A stretch of DNA of 64,000 nucleotides from Antedon bifida (lineage: Eukaryota; Echinodermata; Crinoidea; Comatulida; Antedonidae), in contig OY727094.1 of the NCBI GenBank assembly GCA_963402885.1, positions 22,632,501-22,696,500 of the forward strand. Direction: 5' to 3'. A program made the translations under genes and the position numbers. Positions 36,001 to 43,260 of this stretch are shown one piece after another. Below the pieces are notes generated by a model. The model saw only the letters and a program-made list of their open reading frames with translations. It did not search any database and was not told the DNA's origin. Position 1 is the stretch's first letter; every line of letters starts with the position of its first letter.

Positions 36001-39000
36001 CACTTGTAATCTGGCCTCATTTCACAGCCTTCGTTCTGCTTCACCGGGCGCTTATATAAATTGAAACTTTTACCGTTCAAGAGACAAACAAATATATTTT
36101 ACATTTTTTACTATTCATTTTAAACCCGGAACCTCCTTTAATATGTTCTCAAATTGTGAAAACTCCATAATTAATGGACCAACTTATGTTTTTGGCTACG
36201 ATCACAATATAGCCTCAAGCTTGGCTTGACTCACCATGTTTTTGTAGTGTGACCCAACGTGCAATCGACTCGCACCTGGCTTGAAATCGATCTCAATCCA
36301 GACAACTCAACCAGGACATAATTTTATTTATTTACTTATTTTTTCCATGCTGCAGTTTAGTTTCCTAATCTATTTATTGATCTATGTAATTATGCTTCCC
36401 TACTTGACCCTAAAATAAAGTTTGTATCAAGACATGAGAACGTGGTATAAATGGCCAAAGGATTCACTTAGCAAGTATAAGTTGAATAAAATAAATGTTG
36501 TAAACTACTGTACTATTTAGTGATTTTATCCACAATGACCATGGTTGATGAGGAATTTCCTTCCAATGAGAGACACGATCATTGATGAGGCTCCAGCTGA
36601 TTAGGGCCTAGCTTTTCGCTCGGTAGAAATTAAATTTTAATGTTTTAATTTATGTACAAAACAATACATTATATTTCGCCAAATCAATATCAAATAAGAA
36701 TGTCAAATGTTAATAGTTGCCATACTAGTTATATCAAATATTATATTGACTTACTTCCCGCTTGAATGTGACTTTCATTGATAAAGCCTAAATTATGCTC
36801 AATATTATTCTTCCCTTTTTGAATGACACCACGATATGGTTTATCCTTCACGGGGGATGTGCAAATGCCTATGGTATAGGTGTAGTTTTTATCTGATACA
36901 ACAATAGGATTCCTAGAAAGAACAAATTTAAAAACAAAATGAAACTTATTAAAATACATTTTGTTTGACAATAATAATGTACTGTATATGCCATCATTTC
37001 CGCGTACTGAATTTGTCACGATTCACCATTCACATACATGCCAACATCTGAAGTTAAAAAATGGAAGGTGATGTTTTGTTTAGGTTAAGAGCGCCCTCTA
37101 CCTATTTTAGAGATGTAAGAAGTGCAGTGTGTGACATCATAAGCGGCATCGCATGGTAGATATGTGAGGGGAATCTTTGGGTTCATAAACAAATTTTAAA
37201 AGTTATGACCGTAGATTGTCGTACGACGGCCTAAATATTGTAAATTTGTTTGTGTGTATAAGCCTTTTTGTTGTATTTTAATGGAGAAAACAACACATAT
37301 ACATCAAAATTCAGTTATCTTTGTATTCCGAGAGAACATGTGGAAAAAACGGGAGCGGAATATTAGTCCGGGAGTCTAAAATACGGGAGTCTTCCGGCCA
37401 AAACAGGAGTGTTGGCATGTATCTAATTACGGTGGGGCTCCCTCTCGTGAGAGTGTTGCCGAGGTAGTTCAACCTGAGACTACACAGCGGGGCTTCCCCT
37501 TTTATGCCTACACGTTCCTTGCTATTCTGTGTTCAAATTGCGCAACAATATCATTACGCAAATCATGCATAACACTTGAATTTTAAACTATTTAACATTT
37601 AGGTGTAACCCCCTTTTTATTTGGGGGACTATACTTTGTGTTGGAGCAACTTGGTAATGGGACGACTGTGATGGGACAACTTTGTTTTGGAGCGACTTTG
37701 CGATGGATCCGCTCTCTAGCTAGGCTAGCCGGCGCTGATGCAGTTTCGTACCCACCCCTTAAAATTACTCAAAATTGTTTCAATACTTCATCCAACCTAC
37801 TCACCAGTTGTCTATAACATTCTGCAAGCACAAAATTGAAAAAAATTGATAATTTTTTATTTATAAGTATTTGTAATCAATTAAGAATTGAGCACCCTTC
37901 AGAAATCCATTGCCAGCTTAGCTTCGTGAAAATCCTTGCTAGGCCTGCCAATAAAAGTATGGACGCCTTACAGGACATCAAGAATTTTGGCGAGCTATAG
38001 AGGACGCTGTTATGGTCATATTATATGGCTATAACAAATATTTTGTACATGTTCCTTGCGAAACGAATTAAGTTTTTTTATAATATTTTTGTGTTTAATT
38101 ATGTTGTTAAATTTTAGAAATTCTATTTATTTTTTTGTCAAATTGTATTTTTGTGAGGTTCCCTAATGATCAGCTTCTGCAACTGGTCTGGCCTGGATAA
38201 AATCGGTCCTGCCAGTAAGACTGTTTTTGGCAGTTAAATATGGTCCAGTCTTAGAATTTATGGTGCGCAAAATTAGTCATAATGTATATCATAAAAAAAA
38301 TGCCATGATTAGTCATTATATTGAAAATTACGGGGTTTTATTTGTTATTTTAATATCATAAATGAAGTCTATTTTTTAATTATCATTATTAATAGCAACT
38401 AATCAATAATTGTTAGGCTTTTTGTGTACAACAATATAGGCCCATCAATGTCTGTTTTTAATCCATTTTGTTCTTTTGTTATAACATCTTCGTTTCTCCA
38501 TGATGTTAAAAACAATTTAATTTATTACTGATTTATGGATAGTCAATAAATCAATTTAATACAATTATTATAAAATAATTATACCAATATTGATTAGGCC
38601 GAGAAAGAAAAAAAGGCCTCAATCATAAAATGTGGCAGGGACAAGCCAGATCAGTCGCATGTCGCAAATATTTAATTTGGAGATAATATCATATTATTAT
38701 GCAGCTAATTATCTGTTTTATAATGGTAAAAACATTATTGTAATTCAACTTTTCTTACAAAGTTATGTGAAATTTAAAACACATATGTGTTGGAACTCTC
38801 TGGATTATGTTTTGGAGAAATGTGTTCAAAATTTATTGACGCGCTGCTGGGCCGCGGTGGCCTTCGCTGAACAGGAAGGCTGAAGACGGACAAGAGGATA
38901 TGGAGAACACAGTTTTATTATTGTTCTAGTTATCAGATGTTAATAAAATTCCGGAATTATTTTGTTTTTATATTACTCTTGTAACATGAAAAAGCTCTCG

Positions 39001-40372
39001 CATTGTGTCCTGCTTCCTCCTCCGAACCACTGCACACGTGGGTAGAATTTTGACAGCTACGACATTTTGAGCATGCGCAGTCGAGAGATTTAAAGCCATG
39101 TGAGCATAATTGGAATCACAGCGCCGGATATTTTGTTTATATCACTAAAAGTCGTTATCATTGGTTAGGATGAAGAACAACTGAAATCATTGTCCAATAG
39201 GAATACACCTCTTTAAATTAGCTTTATATTCATAGTAAACAAGCCAGATTTCTCTTATAAAATGGCGGCATGCGAAGCTTTAGAAAAGATGATTCTACAG
39301 GTGAAAAATTGACCAAGTTTTCGACATCATATTTTTTTACTTGTTTTAGTTGAAAAATTAAAAAAAAATAACTACACAGTATGATTCTAGATTACATAAA
39401 GGTTAGATTTAATCGAAAATATTTTTAAATTTTTGTCACCTTGTTACCGACAAGTGACTGGTTTGGCTTGTCCGTGCCACAAATACAATTTAGCTGGCAA
39501 TATCAGCATCCCATACCCGTTCATGTGAGTGTGTGGCAGGCTGAAATCTGACTGAACACCTAAGTCATGTTTTTTGATAAAAAACCGACAATATAACTTA
39601 CTTATATATATCATGCCTGGGATATTTTTCTAGCCATAAACAACTTTTAAAATATCATAGCCTAGTAATTTAATCGAAATCGACAGAAGAAAAACCAGGA
39701 CCGATTTTGGCAGTGGCGGACTGATTTTGGCAGTGGCGGACTGATTTTGGCCTCGGACCATACTTGTGGTGACACCCGGGCCCTACTATAGATTTTCGCA
39801 AAGCTAAGCTGAAGGGTGTTAATGTTAATAATATTAATTGATTAAAAATAGTTTTTTACAATTTTATGCTTGCAGGATGTTGTAGACAACTCGTGAGCAG
39901 GCCTACTAGGCTAGGTTGGATGAAGATTCTGAGTAATTTTAAGGGGGAACAGACGATTGGGCCCAAATTTTTCGGTCACGATCGTCTTAATGTGTCCGAT
40001 CGTCTTACCAGTTGGTCCCGATTCAGTAATACATATTTTTATATTTATCTGACTGAATCGAATAATTTTTTTGGGCTTAATTTTGGGCCCGATCGTCTCT
40101 GGTCCCGATTGTCCGTGGTCCCGATCGTCTGATAACCATTTTAAGGGGTGCGTACGAAAAATTGTAGGCCTAGCTAGTAAGTGTAGGCCTAGGCCTCCTA
40201 GTGGAGTCCTAGGCCTAGTAGTACAGACTCACTCTTTAGTGTAGACTTGTAGATCGCTTAATGTACTTTTAAGGCGGTTTTCACCATCTGAATCAAAAAC
40301 ACATTGCGAGTGTACCACATGTGCAATCAAAACAGAAGAAACTACACAAAATTCATACAACAAACGAAACAT
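17898..40372 (-). CDS. M6PR: Cation-dependent mannose-6-phosphate receptor (complete, six exons)
   Basis: Type I membrane receptor that carries mannose-6-phosphate-tagged hydrolases from Golgi to endosomes. Exons (minus strand): 40233–40372, 36755–36912, 29446–29555, 27949–28079, 18582–18708, 17898–18023. All have AG/GT borders and compatible phases, totalling 792 nt, 263 residues plus stop (mammalian protein 277). Residues 1–23 are a signal peptide ([20 protein letters not shown]). The lumen has six cysteines (24, 64, 117, 130, 152, 164) as in the family and N-glycosylation sites at 56, 92 and 147. Ligand-contact positions Gln78, Arg122, Glu143/144 and Tyr153/154 are present. The membrane span is about 174–194. 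The tail holds SFWK (213–214 FW retrieval motif) and ends DDHLLPM, the acidic dileucine for GGA/AP sorting. Oddities: the metal-site DNHC is NSHC (114–117), and one of the two tail cysteines that are palmitoylated in mammals is Phe. Upstream is TE-rich. Confidence 0.95.
18265..18500. repeat. tRNA-like SINE head with palindromic B-box copies
   Basis: 18270–18350 reads like a tRNA-derived SINE ('catgcttgccttccaatcc' then 'cagggttcaatcctgacc', a B-box match). The B-box block is repeated directly at 18340–18365 and then inverted twice at 18425–18490 ('ggtcaggattgaa', 'ggtcaggattgta'), so about 18316–18490 can fold into a hairpin. Lies in M6PR intron 5. Confidence 0.6.
18582..18708 (-). CDS. M6PR: M6PR exon 5 (TM and proximal tail)
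   Basis: Acceptor tttaacag, donor GTAAGT. 127 nt. [18 protein letters not shown] completes the membrane span; [19 protein letters not shown] follows and is nearly identical to mammalian GAKGMEQFPHLAFWQDLGN. Confidence 0.95.
18800..19100. repeat. Degenerate ~95–100-bp tandem repeat, about 3 units
   Basis: Recurrent words 'gatctgatgg(a/g)ctccat', 'atactgcccgtgattt', 'agtccggtcgcaaatatttt' and 'tttgcactgcc' repeat at roughly 95–100-bp steps. No coding function seen. Confidence 0.65.
19200..19720 (+). repeat. ~180–240-bp repeat, three copies, each with HSE and TATA
   Basis: Three copies start with 'gggcaaaattcggtaaatc' or close variants (19205, 19445, 19625). Each then has TTCTAGAA (19234–19241, 19470–19477, 19651–19658) followed about 10–20 bp later by TATATAAAG. 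TTCTAGAA is an inverted heat-shock-factor unit and TATATAAAG a TATA box; function is inference. Confidence 0.7.
19791..20920. mobile_element. MITE-like element, TIR TACCGTAAATCTTCTAAT
   Basis: The left end 'taccgtaaatcttctaat' (19792) and the right end 'ttagaagatatacggta' (to 20920) are imperfect inverted repeats; both sides carry the subterminal word 'gggttactattagaag'. The interior holds another repeat (20163–20836), so it is nested. TA at both ends may be the target duplication. Confidence 0.6.
20163..20836 (+). repeat. Dispersed repeat with 'acctccgccaaggaggt' end, copy 1
   Basis: Begins 'ttacctccgccaaggaggta' and ends 'ggcggaggtatgcactctc' plus 'gtggctttctag'. Near-identical copies lie inverted at 33709–34393 and, truncated, at 40721–41076. 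Contains conserved words 'aagatctttaccaaaatga' and 'gcaggattactcaaaaagt'. The short inverted ends (cctccgcc/ggcggagg) suggest a non-autonomous DNA element. Superfamily unknown. Confidence 0.8.
20921..21840. other. AT-rich intronic sequence
   Basis: M6PR intron 4. The word 'ctactgttagatataaac' and its variants repeat twice (21195–21290). Nothing else recognised. Confidence 0.4.
21842..21960. repeat. Four copies of 'gtgacgctt'; possible hAT end
   Basis: 'cagtgttctctccagg' at 21842 resembles CAGTG-type hAT ends, and it is followed by 'gtgacgctt' at about 21876, 21898, 21919 and 21941. Only one end is seen. Confidence 0.4.
21985..24930 (+). repeat. Tandemly duplicated 1.1–1.5-kb repeat rich in TGACGTCA
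   Basis: Copy 1 spans about 21985–23490, copy 2 about 23495–24555, and a partial third about 24556–24850. Copies 1 and 2 open with the hairpin ACTCGTCActtTGACGAGT followed by TTAGTTATCCGC; the block closes at 24910–24921 with GCGGATAACTAA, the inverse of that end. At least seven 'gacgtca' sites occur (e.g. 22432, 22603, 22772, 23368, 23902, 24492, 24737). Interior is AT-rich with no ORF. Probably a TIR element with internal duplication, in M6PR intron 4. Confidence 0.72.
25190..27260 (+). mobile_element. Helitron remnant (Rep and helicase parts)
   Basis: Rep part: [12 protein letters not shown] near 25412–25447 (frame broken), [12 protein letters not shown] near 25495, then VIEFQ and LPHCHLLI (25567–25612), whose HxH is the Rep two-histidine motif. 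Helicase part: [12 protein letters not shown] near 26500, DGSGKT (Walker A) at 26646–26663, [20 protein letters not shown] near 26730, and the SF1B motif with [11 protein letters not shown] near 27135–27165, then [10 protein letters not shown]. Multiple frame changes and stops; antisense to M6PR inside intron 4. Neither the 5' TC nor the 3' CTRR hairpin end was located. Confidence 0.82.
25735..25805. repeat. Foldback sequence in the Helitron
   Basis: 'gggtataagaccaccc' and the inverted 'gggtgggcttataccc' form a hairpin with a 30-bp loop; probably a small MITE inserted between the Rep and helicase parts. Confidence 0.6.
27255..27560 (+). repeat. Dispersed repeat, inverted partner at 33180–33400
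   Basis: Shares 'cccaagttccc', 'aatttttaatgca', 'ccccgaaaa' with 'ttggttat', 'atttaaacaaaagcattt' and 'cacgaattaacagccat' with the reverse complement of 33180–33400. Confidence 0.7.
27680..27842 (+). repeat. 'cacatttgtgggtg' minisatellite and poly-G
   Basis: About eight variants of 'ttttcacatttgtggg' with 15–30-bp spacing end in a run of about 14 G at 27824–27838. Lies about 110 bp downstream of M6PR exon 4. Confidence 0.8.
27949..28079 (-). CDS. M6PR: M6PR exon 4 (last luminal Cys pair, start of TM)
   Basis: Acceptor ttttacag, donor GTAAGT. 131 nt. Reads [17 protein letters not shown] then STGTILII, matching VQDCFYLFEMDSSLACS and VGSILLV of mammals. A Helitron remnant and minisatellite lie just downstream in intron 4, and a 49-bp satellite just upstream in intron 3. 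Confidence 0.93.
28144..29225. mobile_element. TIR element (CAGGGATGAGA) carrying a 49-bp satellite
   Basis: CAGGGATGAGA (28144–28154) and TCTCATCCCTG (29215–29225) are exact inverted ends, flanked by ATTAAC on both sides (28138–28143, 29226–29231). Most of it is the 49-bp array; the remaining 320 bp are non-coding. Lies wholly in M6PR intron 3. A 6-bp duplication is unusual, so I do not assign a superfamily. Confidence 0.72.
28163..28893 (+). repeat. 49-bp satellite, 15 units, essentially identical
   Basis: The period is exactly 49 (unit starts 28163, 28212 … 28849); the unit includes 'ccacataggctggggacc' and 'ggctggcgctactgaaatt'. I see no substitution between the units, and the last is cut after 'gaaatt'. 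There is no spacer diversity, so it is a tandem array, not a CRISPR. Confidence 0.97.
29201..29344 (-). repeat. 48-bp direct repeat ×3, open in one frame
   Basis: Units start at 29201, 29249 and 29297. Each contains 'ggaatctcatccctgatta', i.e. the right end of the CAGGGATGAGA element plus its flank. 48 bp is 16 codons, so the minus strand shows [16 protein letters not shown] repeated; this is a by-product of the period and lies in an intron. Confidence 0.85.
29446..29555 (-). CDS. M6PR: M6PR exon 3 (ligand/metal site)
   Basis: Acceptor ttatag, donor GTAGGT. 110 nt. Reads [17 protein letters not shown] and [16 protein letters not shown], matching WIMLIYKGGDEYDNHC and the following RRAVVMISC. 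A donor 4 bases further (GTGTAA) would break the phase with exon 4. Confidence 0.93.
29638..29965. mobile_element. Foldback MITE (CAGATATTGCC ends) with flank of a composite repeat
   Basis: 29638–29795 is a palindrome: 'cagatattgcctgcttag' and 'aaaatataagatttgacat' face 'ttttaccgatataaaagg' and 'caatatctg'. The adjacent 'aatcattaattagtaatta' block (29925–29945) recurs inverted beside the second copy at 56360–56693. Confidence 0.75.
29990..32192 (-). mobile_element. Near-full-length LINE (endonuclease and RT), L2/Rex/CR1 group
   Basis: The endonuclease frame 32192→31431 reads [47 protein letters not shown] and [16 protein letters not shown], with all catalytic motifs in place. RT frames 31009→30533 and 30651→30205 read [22 protein letters not shown] (motif A), [19 protein letters not shown] (motif B), IIDDTVLLG (worn YADDT) and [17 protein letters not shown]. 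The linker at 31010–31430 has frame changes. It sits in M6PR intron 2 in the same transcriptional sense as M6PR. The [14 protein letters not shown] endonuclease is common in fish and invertebrate Rex/L2-like LINEs. Confidence 0.9.
32275..32455 (+). mobile_element. tRNA-derived SINE-like unit
   Basis: 'gtggcgcggcatgtaaaac' (A-box side) and 'gagttcgagtccc' (B-box match) lie 55 bp apart at 32340–32412. The same unit, inverted and diverged, is at 55965–56145, with flanks (gagggc/gcgccctc, 'atgtatgcatagttta', gtgttgccacac) also conserved. Confidence 0.65.
33180..33400 (-). repeat. Inverted partner of the repeat at 27255
   Basis: Reverse complement matches 27255–27560 over several long words. The pair brackets M6PR exons 3 and 4. 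Confidence 0.7.
33709..34393 (-). repeat. 'acctccaccaaggaggt' repeat, copy 2
   Basis: Reverse complement of 20163–20836 at high identity end to end. A CA/GT-rich tract (34325–34355, 'acaaacaaacagac') is expanded here compared with copy 1. Confidence 0.85.
34508..36137. mobile_element. Kolobok-like element (1.63 kb), TTAA target
   Basis: TTAA at 34504–34507 and 36138–36141 flank ends AGGGGGATTCTGGGTTTAAA and (inverted) TTTAAACCCGGAACCTCCT. TTAA duplication with AGG starts fits Kolobok/piggyBac-type elements. No transposase; a short frame [14 protein letters not shown] at 35861–35949 ends in a stop and is too small to interpret. In M6PR intron 2. Confidence 0.72.
36755..36912 (-). CDS. M6PR: M6PR exon 2 (luminal domain)
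   Basis: Acceptor tttctag before GAATCC; donor GTAAGT. 158 nt. Encodes NYTYTIGIC and, near the end, [11 protein letters not shown], aligning with mammalian DTYIYIFRVC and LNETHIFNG. A 383-bp MITE sits only about 125 bp upstream in intron 1. Confidence 0.93.
37037..37419. mobile_element. TA-flanked MITE, ends CATGCCAACA
   Basis: TA at 37035–37036 and 37420–37421, inverted ends CATGCCAACA and TGTTGGCATG. 383 bp, no ORF. Tc1/mariner-like by its TA target; 125 bp from M6PR exon 2. Confidence 0.72.
38631..39481. mobile_element. TIR element with promoter-like interior
   Basis: 'tgtggcagggacaagccaga' (38631) matches the inverse of 'tttggcttgtccgtgccaca' (39462–39481). The interior includes 'gagcatgcgcag' (39069; NRF1-like), two CCAAT boxes (39158 inverted, 39192), and 'aaaatggcggc' (39260; YY1-like) over a 13-codon frame ending at a GT. 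A wider inverted pair ('aaaatcggtcctgccag' 38198; 'ccaggaccgattttggcag' 39695) may mark an outer element. Confidence 0.5.
39944..40137. mobile_element. hAT-type MITE, 8-bp TSD ATTTTAAG
   Basis: Ends GGGGAACAGACGATTGGG and (inverted) GGTTATCAGACGATCGGG, with an exact 8-bp duplication at 39936–39943 and 40138–40145. The interior repeats 'ccgatcgtc' and 'gtcccgat' units near both ends. 194 bp; 95 bp from M6PR exon 1. Confidence 0.85.
40233..40372 (-). CDS. M6PR: M6PR exon 1 (signal peptide, first luminal Cys)
   Basis: ATG at 40372–40370. 140 nt, ending in a strong donor (AAAGA then GTGAGT) with two bases of a Glu codon. After the signal peptide the text is [20 protein letters not shown], aligning with the mammalian CDL…L start. 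The start choice is supported by the signal peptide; no upstream in-frame ATG was preferred. Confidence 0.88.
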
Positions 40373-40720
40373 AATCTCACTGCTTCCTCTTCACCTCAAC
40401 AAAACAACGTACGTAGTATGATTACCCCGTAGTATAGAGCGACAGAGGCCAGCTATATATTGCATTGTTGTGTAATTGTAGGTGTTTTTGTGTGGAACTA
40501 TGGAACGCCGCGGCGTTTCTTGCCTTTTCTGCTTTCTTGGCTTTTCTGCAAATGTTAATGTTATACATGGTATTTGATCTTTCAATGTGTTCATTGGGTA
40601 TGAAAAATAGGGTTTGCCACAAAAATTGTGAAAATATGGGTTTATAGTTAATTTACATATGCTCATTTGCATATGAAGGCTAAGTTGATTTGTTGTACGT
40701 GATCAAGACAACATATACAT

Positions 40721-41076
40721 TAAATCAAATTATGGTTTAAAATTACAAATCACAAATTATAAATCTTGCCTCTTGTACAAAAATGAGGTTTTTTGAGTAT
40801 TTCTCGAGAAAATGCAATTTCAGTTTACTTGTTACTTTAAGACTGCTCACCGACTTTTGAAAATTGTCTCTTTTAACACTAGCAGGTCTGAAAATAATAC
40901 TAAAAAGTGGTCCAGAATTGTGACACTGGTCCGGAGTGGTCCTTAACCATATATCTATCTGTATTTTCATTTTGGTAAAGATCTTGGTCCATGTTGCAAT
41001 AACTTTTTGAGTAATCCTGCTAACAAACAATCAAACAGACAAACACACTCGATCCTACCTCCTTGGTGGAGGTAAA
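40721..41076 (-). repeat. 'acctccaccaaggagg' repeat, copy 3 (truncated)
   Basis: Matches the proximal half of the 33709–34393 copy in the same orientation ('aaattacaaatcacaaatta', 'gcctcttgtacaaaaatga'). Confidence 0.8.
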
Positions 41077-41879
41077 AAATATCACCTTTATTACAGCAAT
41101 ATTTACTTTATCTAGGCCTCCTAAATGTAACAGTTTATCTTTCTTTCATATGAACAACACTGTTTTGATATAAATGCAAATGGAGTCAAATATAAAAGCA
41201 AATGCCTATGTATTAATTAAATAATTTTATGTATTGTGAATGTATAAGAGAAAAAAACACGCGCCGTCTAAATGGGTACACGCAAACAAAATTCTTTAAA
41301 TTATTTTAAAGGCATTTACACTATAATGTAGGCCACTATGTAATTTCGTGTCATTTTTTTGTTAAAAGCAAAATTCCAGCTGATTTAGTGTCTTTAGGAT
41401 GTAAAGTAATGAAAAAAATATGTTGCCATTTTTTTTAAAAAGCTTAAGGGTGTCAAATCCAAGATGGCCGCCAATACGTAAAATATCCAATAAATGTACC
41501 ATATTGGACAAAGTAACACCCATTATGAATAATATTTTAAGTTCATATGGGTTCTCTGCTATATAATAATTATTATAAACCTATATTCATTAGTATTCTG
41601 ACATTTTGAATTTCAAAATGGCCGCCATTTTTTAAAAATTGATTAAATGTGCAAGTTATGACGTTGATGGAAATCACATAAAATGATAGGCCTATGACAA
41701 CAACATTGGTGATTAACACAAAATGGCAGCCATTTTTTAAAAATGGGTTAAATTTCTTATTAAAACGTGTGTAAGTTAAATAAAATTAGATTGAAATACA
41801 CAAAATGATATGCTTATGACAACAACATGGTGATTAACACAAAATGTTGACCATCAGGAGGTCTATAGTACTGACAGTA

Positions 41880-43260
41880 CACTTCTTCATATTAAAACAT
41901 CTCATAAACTTCTTCAGTTAAATGACAAACTAACTCTGTCCTTCAATGAAATATTTCTAATCTTGAATGCGATACAGTAAGTTGACCTTCCTTCGTTTTC
42001 TACTACTGTATCCATCAAACTTCCACAGACTGATCTGCGATCCCAACAAGCTTGTTCAGAAACAAATTGGCAAAAGTACTGCAATACCTCATTTTACCGC
42101 CAAATAATCTCTATAGGAGTCCTCTTTTACTTTGATAAGTTTGTCACCTGTATTCACCGTCATATATATTTTTTGCCAATATTCATCTTTTTCTTAGGAT
42201 CCCATATAGACAGTTTGCCTTCTACAAGACTTTTACCAATGCCTCAAACATTTTCTGTCCAATTTCATCATGCCATGGCCAACAAACACCTTTGTGCGAA
42301 TTGCAGCATTTTTCATTAATCGGGATATCATCTCTCTTTAAATGTTTGCTTTCAAACTCATCAACTAGAATTGCCAGCTCTGATGAAATCATTAATTTGT
42401 GTTATTCCAATGATACCACGCTCAATGACCCTGATCAATTGATGTAAATCCAGCAAGTCCCACACATACATGTCCTCTCATAAACTCCAATATCTGTAAT
42501 TTGTTTCAGTAATCTGTTGAAATTGATACAGCGGAAGTAACCGGTCGTAGTTCAGGTGGTCATGAGCGAAGACATATTTGATAAAAGCATGTGTACTTTC
42601 CATGTGTGCAGATATCGTTTTCTTGTGTCTCGATATATAGGGATATAGTTTAACCACATTTTAACATCATTTAGATTTTGTCGACTCTCTGTATTCAAGT
42701 TAATATCTTTATGATCAGCCCCTTTCAAACAAAATGATACTTCACTTAGAATCTCTTTCTCTGCCTGCATTTGTAGAAGCAAGTTGTAGAGATAAAGCAG
42801 AATTAGTGTGCTTCTGTCCTTTAGAGATGTTTTCCATTTAAGATATTTGTGTCACTTGTTGGATAGGTAATACAAGTTCAGTTTCAAAAAAAGCACTGGC
42901 CTCAACACTATTTTCACAATGCTACATGTCCAAAAGTCATATAGTTCACCAGGTCGACATAATAATTGCTTTTTTATGTCATCTCTGTCCACCTCCACTC
43001 ATCTCGGGCAAGAGTCATTACCAGGCATTCTTGTCTTTCCCTAGTACATGAGTTTTTATACCACAACCATGTGCACTCATCAAACCAGTGTATAATGGTG
43101 GTCTATCTGTAGGGGGTACATATCTAATGAAATCGGTAGAGATTGTAGAAGATGATAAGTAGGAGTTAATGCTGTCTATGAATAATCTTGTGAATGAGCT
43201 GTATCTTTATTTCCTTCAAACTTCTGCCAAAGTTGACAGGTTGAAAACTTACCAACCATA
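41880..43260 (-). pseudogene. Element-B ORF, N-terminal half of the element-A-type protein
   Basis: Minus-strand text in broken frames reads VPPTDRPPLYTGLMSAHGCG (43125→43065), YIPIYRDTRKRYLHTWKVHM (42640→42580), AHDHLNYDRLLPLYQFQQIT (42560→42490) and RGIIGITQINDFI (about 42415→42380). In predicted marine-invertebrate proteins I recall, segments like these (…GH.NYA…LYLQ.M…; …GIVGITQ…) precede the PIN-like 'GCDTTS' region seen in element A, so A and B would carry complementary halves. That link is from memory and needs alignment. Many stops: a dead copy. Confidence 0.5.

Noticed and set aside
36741..37019. A 92-codon minus-strand open frame as a gene
   Set aside because: Only 36755–36912 is real M6PR exon 2; the rest reads through the intron and the MITE edge.
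39262..39300. [13 protein letters not shown], a 13-codon putative first exon
   Set aside because: Promoter-like setting, but no matching second exon on the plus strand; kept only as a finding about the repeat.
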